A stretch of DNA of 64,000 nt, taken from assembly GCF_029626175.1 (NCBI RefSeq), contig NZ_JARUBM010000002.1, forward strand, positions 4,171,001 through 4,235,000, given 5' to 3'. Positions within the stretch are counted from its first letter, which is position 1. Every line of letters begins with the position of its first letter. The DNA comes from Micromonospora sp. WMMD1082 (GTDB lineage: Bacteria > Actinomycetota > Actinomycetes > Mycobacteriales > Micromonosporaceae). A program made the position numbers and the translations under genes. Under the pieces are notes generated by a model. That model saw only the letters and a list, made by a program, of their open reading frames with translations. It was not told the DNA's origin and did no database searches. Shown in pieces: positions 1-7,700 of the stretch.

Positions 1-58
1 CGACGACGTGCATGACATCCGGCCCGCCGAACTCGTCGAACACGACGACTCGTGGCAT
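1..58 (-). CDS. NAD(P)-dependent zinc-type/quinone oxidoreductase, N-terminus only
   Basis: On the minus strand an ATG at 58 opens a frame reading MPRVVVFDEFGGPDVMHVV up to the window edge. This is the typical opening of the quinone oxidoreductase branch of the MDR alcohol dehydrogenase superfamily (substrate-binding GroES-like strand followed by the 'GGP-V' turn). Only 19 residues are visible, so the reaction and cofactor cannot be judged. The gene is divergent from, and overlaps the upstream part of, the HxlR regulator at 146-529, a common regulator-target arrangement for HxlR proteins and redox enzymes. The family call rests on this short segment. Confidence 0.6.
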   Translation of the reverse strand, partial: MPRVVVFDEFGGPDVMHVV

Positions 59-145
59 GGTGACTCCTCCGCATCTGGTGCTGGCCTCGTTGCTCGCGGA
101 GAACGCTACGGAGCCGTGGGTTACCTCCTGGTACCTTCGACTTTC

Positions 146-529
146 ATGCAGAACGCGGCTGGACCAGCCTTCCTCGCCGACTGCCCCACGCGCCTGGCGG
201 TCGAGATCATCTCCGACAAATGGGCCGTGCTCGTGCTCTTCGGGCTCAGCCAGCGGCCTCGCAGGCACGGTGAACTCGTGGACCTCATCGGCGGCATCTC
301 GCGCAAGGTCCTCACCCAGACGCTGCGCCGGCTCCAGCAGTACGGTCTGGTCGAACGTCATGCCGAAGCGCCACGGCGGGTCGAGTACGACCTCACCGAC
401 CTCGGCCGGACCCTCGTCGAACCCATCGAGGTCCTAACGAGCTGGGCGAGGGACTACGGCGGGGCCATCGCCGACTTCCAGGAGGCGGCGGAAGCCGCTG
501 CTTCTGCCCCGGATCGCACCGCGGGTTGA
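146..529 (+). CDS. HxlR-type winged-helix transcriptional regulator
   Basis: The product (127 aa from the ATG at 146) has the HxlR layout: a conserved Cys (in ADCP) early, the helix with SDKWAVLVLFGL, a recognition region around GISRKVLTQTLRRLQQYGLV, and the wing VEYDLTDLGRTLVEP. HxlR proteins are dimeric DNA-binding regulators, often redox- or aldehyde-responsive through the N-terminal Cys. The frame stays open upstream to an ATG at 8, but that extension overlaps the divergent oxidoreductase start and resembles no domain, so 146 is preferred. The likely target is the divergent oxidoreductase at 1-58. Confidence 0.85.
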   Translation: MQNAAGPAFLADCPTRLAVEIISDKWAVLVLFGLSQRPRRHGELVDLIGGISRKVLTQTLRRLQQYGLVERHAEAPRRVEYDLTDLGRTLVEPIEVLTSWARDYGGAIADFQEAAEAAASAPDRTAG

Positions 530-604
530 TCTGCCGACGCCATCGCCCGCATCAAGGCCAGGCCCGCCCGGATAGCCGAGCGCCGACGCCGGTCAGAGCC
601 GGCG

Positions 605-796
605 TCAGTCAGGCAGTTGCCAGATGAACACGAGGTTGGCGCCCTTCGCCGTGGTCGTGGCTTGGAATGAGTGAAGAACCCAACCGTTCGCCGTCCCACC
701 GTCCAGGATGGGCTGAATCGTCTCCTCGATCTTGTCCTCGGCATTGTCGATGAAGCCGTGCTTGATGTACTGGTTCTGCACCTTGTAGCTGGCCAT
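605..796 (-). CDS. Small DUF4177-like protein
   Basis: 63-residue protein starting MASYKVQNQY. It has the DUF4177-type pattern: an N-terminal strand YKV, a helical stretch with DKIEETIQPIL, a GW turn (NGWVLHSF) and a final hydrophobic strand LVFIWQL. The role of DUF4177 proteins is not established. The start at 796 is supported by AGGAG about 9 nt upstream on the minus strand; a longer frame to 1018 is open but runs antisense into the MerR gene. It stands alone, convergent with the HxlR gene and divergent from the MerR-methyltransferase gene. Confidence 0.65.
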   Translation of the reverse strand: MASYKVQNQYIKHGFIDNAEDKIEETIQPILDGGTANGWVLHSFQATTTAKGANLVFIWQLPD

Positions 797-938
797 GTTC
801 CCGCGCTCCTGGGAGTCACCTACCTGATCGCTGTCATCGCCGGTTGGATCAGGTACCAATGAAGAACCGTATCGCGGGCCTCCGGGCCGAGCGCGCCTGG
901 AGGCAGGCCAGGAGTGACTGGCTTGTTCCTGACGTGGC

Positions 939-2075
939 GTGATGCCAGATAGTCGGTGGATGGCGGAGCACCTGACCGTGGGACGGGTGGCCGAGTTGGC
1001 CGGGGTAACCGTTCGCACGCTGCACCACTATGACGAGATCGGCCTCCTGCGGCCGTCCACGCGGACCGCAGCTGGGCACCGGGCCTACTCCGCGGGCGAT
1101 CTGGAGCGCCTGCGGGAGGTGCTCGCCTACCGGCGGCTGGGTTTCGGACTGCGCGAGATCACGGCTCTCGTTGACGACCCGACCATCGACGCGGTCGCAC
1201 ATCTGCACCGGCTGCGCGGTCTGCTGTCGGAACAGCGCGACCGAACTGCAGCCATGGTGACGGCGATAGACAGGGAACTTCAGGCGCGGGCGATGGGGAT
1301 CAGGATGACACCGGAGGAACAACTGACAATGTTCGGCGCGCAGTTGTACGAATCCATCGGATCCGCGTACCCGGCGACGCGGCGCACCGAGCTGCGGATC
1401 GCCGCGCGCGTCTGGGATGCCCTCGGCGACGCACGGACCGTACTGAACGTCGGGGCCGGCACCGGCTCCTACGAACCACCCGACCGTGATGTCACGGCGG
1501 TAGAACCGTCGGCGGTCATGCGGGCACAGCGTCCCGCAGGCGCGGCGCCGTGCGTGGCCGCCGCCGCGGAGAACCTGCCGTTCGAGGACCAGTCCTTCGA
1601 CGCCGCGATGGCCTTCAGCACCGTCCATCACTGGCACGATCCGATCGCCGGGCTGCGCGAGATGCGGCGTGTGGCCCGCCGCGTGGTGGTGTTCACCCAC
1701 GATGCCAGTGTCACTGGCTGGCGTCACCGGTTCTGGCTAACCCGCGACTACCTGCCCGAGGTCTCCGGTCTGGTAACCGACCGCCCCTCGGTGGACCGGC
1801 TGGCCCACGCGATCGGAGCCCGCATGGAGCCGGTGCTCATCCCGTCGGACTGCGCTGACGGCTTCTTCGAGGCGTACTGGCGCCGACCCGAGGCGTACCT
1901 GGACGATCATGTGCGCCGCGCGGTATCGGTCTGGACCAGAGTCGGGCCGCAGGCCGAGCAACGGGCAGTAGACAAACTCCGCGAAGACCTTTCCTCCGGC
2001 CGGTGGGCCGAACGCAACCGCGAACTCGCTGCCCTCGACGCGGCAGAACTCGGCCTCCGTCTCCTCATAGCCTGA
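939..2075 (+). CDS. MerR-family regulator fused to a SAM-dependent methyltransferase
   Basis: 378 residues. Residues 11-80 are a MerR winged helix (LTVGRVAELAGVTVRTLHHY, then the HRAYSAGDLERL wing), followed by a MerR-type coiled helix to about 120. Residues 165-300 are a class I methyltransferase: motif I VLNVGAGTGSYEP at 168-180, the acidic loop VTAVEPS at 186-192, and the ENLPFEDQSFDAAMAF region typical of UbiE/COQ5-like enzymes. The C-terminal part could act as a small-molecule methyltransferase or as a ligand-sensing domain for the MerR head. Alternative starts are the ATG at 942 and at 960; none has a clear ribosome-binding site. No obvious target gene lies next to it. Confidence 0.85.
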   Translation: MMPDSRWMAEHLTVGRVAELAGVTVRTLHHYDEIGLLRPSTRTAAGHRAYSAGDLERLREVLAYRRLGFGLREITALVDDPTIDAVAHLHRLRGLLSEQRDRTAAMVTAIDRELQARAMGIRMTPEEQLTMFGAQLYESIGSAYPATRRTELRIAARVWDALGDARTVLNVGAGTGSYEPPDRDVTAVEPSAVMRAQRPAGAAPCVAAAAENLPFEDQSFDAAMAFSTVHHWHDPIAGLREMRRVARRVVVFTHDASVTGWRHRFWLTRDYLPEVSGLVTDRPSVDRLAHAIGARMEPVLIPSDCADGFFEAYWRRPEAYLDDHVRRAVSVWTRVGPQAEQRAVDKLREDLSSGRWAERNRELAALDAAELGLRLLIA

Positions 2076-2095
2076 AACCTGATCGGCGAAGACCG

Positions 2096-2194
2096 TCACG
2101 GCAGGCAGCCAGCGATCCCGGCCACCATCACGACCAGGACGATGCCGGCGGCGATCCACCCGACGACGAGTTGGCGACGCGGCACGGGCGTCAT
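2096..2194 (-). CDS. 32-residue single-span membrane protein
   Basis: Very short frame starting MTPVPRRQLV. A basic N-terminus is followed by one hydrophobic span (VVGWIAAGIVLVVMVAGIAG) and a terminal CLP. It overlaps the stop of the upstream 150-aa gene by 4 nt (ATGA at 2191-2194), which argues that it is translated by coupling. Function unknown; a membrane-anchored accessory of the upstream protein is one possibility. The frame is open upstream to 2296 but that part is antisense-like in composition. Confidence 0.5.
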   Translation of the reverse strand: MTPVPRRQLVVGWIAAGIVLVVMVAGIAGCLP

Positions 2195-2643
2195 TGGGCC
2201 GCCGCCTGCTTCGGATCGACCGGCGGTGGTGTCCAGGTGTCCGTGGTTCCGACAGCCATCTGCGGTAGGTCGAGGATGTCGATCAGGCCCCACCACGCGG
2301 AGATCGGCATGCCGGTGACCCGAGATAGTTGCCAGCCCGCGATCTCGACGCTGGTGGTGCCGTAGAGCGCGGCGTGGTCGACCCGTACGTAGGCGTGCTC
2401 ACCCCGGTAAGGGACCTGGAGCACGACCTCGCTCATTGGTGGACCCGGCCGCCGTGGCCCCGGTACCGCTGGGCGCGGGTGGCGAGCGGCGGCAGGGGGA
2501 AGGATCTCGGTCGGTGCGTCCCATGGCGGGCGGGGGCCGTCGCCGGATGGCGGGTGCGCCCCGGCGCGGTGGTGGTACGCCGTCGCTGGCCCAGTCGCGT
2601 CGACCTGCGGTGTCGGGCGGCGCCGGCGGAACGGATTCCACAT
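2191..2643 (-). CDS. Hypothetical protein, Pro/Arg-rich N-terminus with conserved C-terminal domain
   Basis: 150 residues. The first 70 are Arg- and Pro-rich and look disordered (MWNPFRRRRPTP onward). From about residue 70 (MSEVVLQVPYRGEHAYVRVD) the chain is a compact, probably folded domain containing EIAGWQLSRVTGMPISAWW and ending in a PPPVDPK tail. I do not recognise the family. An internal start at residue 70 is possible. It is coupled to the 32-aa membrane protein downstream and lies beyond the DUF397-XRE pair in the same direction, but separated from it by a terminator hairpin. Confidence 0.5.
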   Translation of the reverse strand: MWNPFRRRRPTPQVDATGPATAYHHRAGAHPPSGDGPRPPWDAPTEILPPAAARHPRPAVPGPRRPGPPMSEVVLQVPYRGEHAYVRVDHAALYGTTSVEIAGWQLSRVTGMPISAWWGLIDILDLPQMAVGTTDTWTPPPVDPKQAAAQ

Positions 2644-2983
2644 TGCGTGCCTCTCGCCTCAGGAGCGGGGGCGGCCGGCCTGCCTGGCTCGGCCGCCCCT
2701 GCCCTTCCTGGGTGGGACGCGCGGCGGCGGGCATGCGCCGCCGCGGCCCCGGGCGCGGTGCTCGCGGACGGACGGGGGACCGTCGCTCACGCCGTGCCCG
2801 GCTGGAGGATGCGACCGCGGCCGAGATGTGTGCTGTGGGATTTGTGCTGCCGCATCCGTCCTATCGGAATGATTCGCTACGGCATCTGTCACTCTGGCAT
2901 CTTGCGCTCAAGGTCACAAGGGCACAGACTGTGGATAGACGAAGGGCCGGCACCCGCTCGGGTGCCGGCCCTCCTCTCGATGG
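2644..2983. other. Intergenic region between the 150-aa gene and the DUF397 gene
   Basis: About 340 bases without a convincing gene. The right end holds the terminator hairpin at 2943-2972. The middle (2830-2930) is visibly richer in A/T than its surroundings and probably contains the promoter of the minus-strand gene at 2191-2643, but I cannot name -35/-10 boxes with confidence. Frames that stay open here in other directions are Pro/Arg-rich shadows. Confidence 0.5.
2943..2972 (-). terminator. Terminator hairpin after the DUF397 gene
   Basis: Perfect 13-bp inverted repeat AGGGCCGGCACCC / GGGTGCCGGCCCT with a 4-nt loop, 11 nt beyond the stop of the minus-strand DUF397 gene. Only a short, mixed T stretch follows it on the minus strand, as is usual for high-GC actinomycete terminators. 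Confidence 0.75.
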
Positions 2984-3223
2984 TCAGATGTGGTCGAACG
3001 CACCGCTCTTGGCCCCGGCCAGGAACGCCGTCCACTCCGTCCGGTTGAACACCTGGACCGGCGCCTCCGGGCCGGCCTTGCTATCGGCCACGGCCACGTC
3101 GCCGGATCCGTCGCCGGCGCCTGCGACGTAGACGCAACCTTCGTTCCCCCCTGACTGGGGAGCCTTCACCCAGTTGGTGAAGCGGGGGTTCGTCGTGTTG
3201 GTGAACTGCTGCGGGTCGGACAT
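2984..3223 (-). CDS. DUF397 domain protein
   Basis: 79 residues covering a whole DUF397 domain: the conserved Trp (FTNWVKAPQSGGNEGCVYVA), the central VAVADSKAG strand and the closing EWTAFLAGAKSGAFDH. DUF397 proteins are paired with DUF5753-type XRE regulators across actinomycetes (the BldB/WhiJ-like systems) and are thought to act with them as a small antagonist or partner. Here the gene follows the XRE gene by 9 nt in the same direction, so the two are almost certainly one operon ending at the 2943-2972 hairpin. Confidence 0.9.
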   Translation of the reverse strand: MSDPQQFTNTTNPRFTNWVKAPQSGGNEGCVYVAGAGDGSGDVAVADSKAGPEAPVQVFNRTEWTAFLAGAKSGAFDHI

Positions 3224-3232
3224 GGGGTCTCC

Positions 3233-4117
3233 TTAGGTCGCGGCGGCCAGCTCGGCCGCCACATCGCGGATGTACGCCGCACTGTCCGCGTCAGGCAGTG
3301 CGGCGTCGCGCAGCCGCTGGTGCAGCCGCGCGTACCCCGACACCTCGTCCGGATCCGTGACGAGCAGTGCACGGGTCACGTTGTCGACGACGACGATCGG
3401 CGGATCGTCCAGGTCGGGGTAGCTGGTGTGCGCGAATGGAGCCCTCGGCGCGTACCCGTCGCCGAGGCGGGCGTCGACCGGCACGATCCGCACGCTGATC
3501 GCGTCGTCCATCAGGGCCAGGAGGCGCCGCAGCTGCTCCAGCATCACCGCGGGCGGCACGGGATGCCGCCGTACTGCCTGCTCTTCGAGCACGAGCTGGT
3601 ACTCGGCCTTTCCGGCCTCGATGAGCTGCCGGTGCCGCTCCAGTCGGCCAGCGACGATCGCCTCTGGGTTGCTCGCCGGGCCATCGCTGGTCACCGCCAA
3701 GACCCGGTGCCGTGCGTACTCGGCGGTCTGCACGATGCCTGGCAGGAGTAGCCCGGCGTACTCCCAGACCCTGGAGGCGCCGGCCTCGACCAGGGCGTAG
3801 GTGCGCTGTCCGTCACCCATGTGCGCGTACGTCGGCGCCTCCCACCACCCGGCGCCAGCGGCGTCCTCGGCGTACCCCTCGACCTGAGTCCACAGGGTGC
3901 TGCCGCGAGGCACCTCCAGGGCGTCGAGCAGGCGGCGCACGGACAGCAGATTCGGCTTTCGGTGCACGTCGCCGAGGGGAGACTCCGTACGGGAGATGAC
4001 GCTCGCGCTGACGCCGCTGCGGCGGCTGAGTTCGGCGTGGTTGTAGCCGCGCTCGGTGCGCAGCGCGTGCAGGGAGCTGGCGAGCTGCCGCCGCCTGGCG
4101 AGTGGGTTGGGGGTCAC
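3233..4117 (-). CDS. XRE-family regulator with DUF5753 domain
   Basis: 294 residues from a GTG at 4117, chosen because AAGGAGG sits 5 nt upstream on the minus strand; the frame is open further to 4255 without support. Residues 8-65 form a Cro/C1 helix-turn-helix (LRTERGYNHAELSRRSGVS..SRTE). The remainder is a DUF5753 domain, with the hallmark VWEYAGLLLPGIVQTAEYAR and VVLEEQAVRR-type segments. Such proteins are putative DNA-binding regulators, many linked to development or secondary metabolism, working with DUF397 partners like the gene just downstream. It is probably an autoregulator of this two-gene operon. Confidence 0.9.
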   Translation of the reverse strand: MTPNPLARRRQLASSLHALRTERGYNHAELSRRSGVSASVISRTESPLGDVHRKPNLLSVRRLLDALEVPRGSTLWTQVEGYAEDAAGAGWWEAPTYAHMGDGQRTYALVEAGASRVWEYAGLLLPGIVQTAEYARHRVLAVTSDGPASNPEAIVAGRLERHRQLIEAGKAEYQLVLEEQAVRRHPVPPAVMLEQLRRLLALMDDAISVRIVPVDARLGDGYAPRAPFAHTSYPDLDDPPIVVVDNVTRALLVTDPDEVSGYARLHQRLRDAALPDADSAAYIRDVAAELAAAT

Positions 4118-4395
4118 CCGGCCTCCTTGCCCAGCAGAATGATGCCGGCTGGCACCGGTTCTGAGCGTACTCAACCGGCGCCGATGTGCTCGCTGATCGC
4201 GCCTGCGTCGCACCGCTACCCTGGCCCCTCGGCGCGGATCGGGCGCGGCAACCACCCGGGGGCCGGGCCGCGTCAGCCGCCACTGGGACTGTGGAGTTCG
4301 CCGCCGTGGGGGAGGCGACCCGACCGCCGCATGGCCATCGGACGGCCTGTGGGCCCCTCGACGTGCTCTCGCGCACGCTGCACGAGGAGTCGCCC

Positions 4396-4536
4396 ATGCA
4401 CCACCGAACGATGATTATCCAGCGCCTGCTCGACGGCGGACTCACCCGCGCTCGAGGCTACGTCGACGGTGTGCGGGAGACCGTCGACCGGCTCGCTGCG
4501 GCGCTGTCCGATCGGCCGGTCGCGTGGGCCCGCTGA
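4396..4536 (+). CDS. Hypothetical 46-aa protein
   Basis: Short frame starting MHHRTMIIQRLLDGGLTRAR and continuing as a helical, mildly basic peptide. The ATG at 4396 has GAGGAG 6 nt upstream (4384-4389), the main support for translation. The frame is open upstream to 4186 without a better site. No family recognised. It sits between the XRE operon and the large NTPase gene. Confidence 0.35.
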   Translation: MHHRTMIIQRLLDGGLTRARGYVDGVRETVDRLAAALSDRPVAWAR

Positions 4537-4710
4537 GCTGACGCTGTCCCCACACTCTGGGCAACGGCTCTTCGGAGATCGCCCCGGGGGCCGTTTCTGC
4601 TGCTAAACAGAGGTGCACCTGATCCAGGGTCTTACGAACCCGGACTGGGAGGCGCGGCGTCTACTCAACACAGCTACTGGCAGCCAAGATCAGAGGCCAG
4701 CAAAACACTC

Positions 4711-7700
4711 CTAACGTTCTGCGGCGCTGACCAACTCAGCCATACCATAGGCGTTAAGTGCCAGCAGCTGATCGATTAGGTCTAGGCATTCTCGTCGCTG
4801 GGCTTGAGAACTAGCTTGAGCGTATGCCCTGGATACAAGCTGCCCGATCTCCCTCGCATCTCCAGCAGCACTCGTCGAGATGTCGCCAATATCTGACCCG
4901 TGAACTTCAATAAAACGACGAGCGCACGAAATTACAAGCGAATCGACACGATCTGGCGCATGTTCGAGCGTTATGAGCAACTGCGGCACTGCTTGTGGAT
5001 AAGTCTCGGAGGAGATTAGCGCCGACAAGGCACGGGAAAACGGACGCAGTCGCTCGTCGCGAAGAGCGCCAGCAACCTCGGCCACAGCCCTGCGAACACC
5101 TTCGTCACTATCGTTCATCAGCCCTACTAGAGCGTCTTCCGCCACAGCAGGATTGCTTGAAGACGGCGTTAGATGCGCACATGCTTCTGCGGCACCTTTT
5201 CGACTTGATGAATCCGGACTCCCAACAACAGACGTGAGTAACTCCTCCCACCCCCACTCAACTCCTGCGTAGCCCGCTAAAGCACCACCACACTGCCGCA
5301 CCTCGGCAGCGTCCGCGTGGAGCATCCGTGGCACAATCGGCCTAACGAGGGTGGAATCTCCGTTTCCGATATACCTAATGAGTCGCGTAACAGTCTCAAC
5401 CGCAAGCAACCTATCGTCTGCCTGTACCAGCAGATTGAAGGCCTCAACTGCTTCAGGTCGTGCGTGCCGTAAGCAGGCCGCGATCACGTGGGCTATGCAC
5501 GATCGAACGGCGATAGATGAATCCTGTGCCATTCGGCGCAGAGCAGGCACAACTAGCGCTGTCCGACTTCCATTCGAGTCGTAGAAGAGAAGATCTCCTA
5601 AGCTGAGAGCAAGACTACCCCTCGCCGTGTTCATGCCCTCCGAGAAAATCGCATCGCCAAGAGACTCTCGTTCGCCCAATTCACGGGTGGACCATCTGTC
5701 TTCGGCGGGATTCTCCGACTTCAACGTCAACTCCACTATCATCGAAATGATGTCGGCCGGAATATCAGTCTTAAGGTAATTGCGACGGATAGGCCAGCCG
5801 AGCCATCGATCGTTTCCGACGAGTTGAAGTGACGCAATGTGCCGCATGGCTGCAAAGATCGGCTCTGGATCAGGAAGAGCCCCAGATTCTCCCAGGCCAA
5901 GCAAGATTGCCTCAGTATAGGCAGGGTTAATTTCGCTAGTGAACCGCAGGGAGAGCTTCGCGAACCGTTCCGGATCCTTCGATACCTCACTCTTTAGAAC
6001 CTGTGAGAATTCGTGAGGCCCCCCTCGTAGCGCTCTAAATCCCTCACGGTCTGAGTGATGCTTAGCCATTGCGCGCAGCCAGTCATCATCAGACATGTAC
6101 TGCGCCGCTTCTGGTGCAATAGGCGACGGCACTGAACGCGCCACGATTGGTTCCGGCGCCTCGGGGTTTTCTGTACCAATGAGACGCCTGAGCTCACCCA
6201 GCCGTCGACGACCCGCAGGGGACAATCTAGTGTCATCCATGGCGGATAGCAGACAGAACATGTACCAGCCGGAACTCCCTATTTCCCATGGGAATCGAAG
6301 GCCAAGAATTTCCTGCTCCAAACGACCGAATAGATCCGCTGACAAATGAGGGCCTATAGCTTCGATGAGCTGGCGAGTCGTCCAGACACCGTTCGACATA
6401 TACCCGCTTAAGAATCGCTCGGGCCTCTGCAAAAGGAGGCTTCCTGCCCAATGGGCGAAGCATTCTGCCGCCGGACCTCTGATCCCTTCATACAGTAGCC
6501 ATTGAGCCGCCTCGTGTTGATCTGCCGCTAGGCTCTCTAGCAACGGCCAAGCCGCCTCCGGATCTTGGCCGGCGAAGTTGCGAAGAGCGTTAGCCGCGCC
6601 AAAAAGCAGGGCATCCTCTAGCTCATGGAAGCTTTCGTGTGGGACTCGTAGGCCAAAATGCCCGTCTGCGAAAAGGTGGTCCTCCCACTGTCGCTCCGTC
6701 AGGCGCATCACGGTCAGCAGGTATGGTATGAGCAGCTCACAGAAGGTTCGTGGAGCGCCCTCTGCTGCCTGTGTCGCTAGCCTGATTATGGCATCGTCGC
6801 GGTCAAGAAGGGGCGCAACCTTTCCGGATTCGTCCACAGCCAAAGAATCTGGCCGTAGGACAAGATGCGCGGCAAGCAATTCCACTGCCCACGTCGGCTG
6901 ATGTTCCGCTAGGTCATACGTAAACATCCACAGATTCTGATCGTACGTACGTATTTTGCCCGTGGAGATAGCATCAAGGAGTAAGTCAAAAAGTGAACGA
7001 CTCTCATGGACCCTTGCAAATCGCACAGTCCAGAGAAGCCAATCGCCATACCTATGGGCACGACCTGCGTGCGGCTTGAGAAGTTCGGCCATCCGGTCGG
7101 GCCTTTTCCTGATCCCGCCGAGCGCCACGTGCAAAGCGCAGTTCTGGACTTGTTCATCGCCACTTGCGAGCCACTCATCAAACATACCCTCGGCGTCGAG
7201 ACGATCGAACCAGGGCAGGGTACGCAATGAGAACCAGACTCGGTCTTCGAATGGTGGGTGTGAATCAACAACCCGACTCACCATATCCCAATCCGCGCTT
7301 GACGGATCAGGCAGAGAGCTAAGGATTCCGAGCACGACATCCTTAATATGGAATCTCACCTTGTCGTGCGAGAGTAAGCCCTCCACTTCCTCTACGAACC
7401 GCTCCGGCTCCGACGCTCTGAGATGGCTAAGAATCTGGCGAACCTGAGACCGCCGGAATAACTCCTGCTCACTCGCAAGGAGAAATTCGACGATGCTTTG
7501 CTGCCGACTAATCCATCCACGAGTAAAGACGTAGCCAAAAAAAGCCTCGTGAAAGAACGCGATCTGCTGGCCATCCCGGGTAAGAACATGTTCCGATACC
7601 AGCACGCTGGCATCGACTGCCAGATCATTCTGGTCGAGAACCGACGCGCTCACTGAAAGGCGCTGCCGCGAACTCATCGCGTTAGCGACAGTTTGAGCAA

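Noticed and set aside
2659..2892. A 77-codon minus-strand frame between the 150-aa and DUF397 genes
   Set aside because: Pro/Arg/His-rich, overlaps the expected promoter region and resembles no protein.
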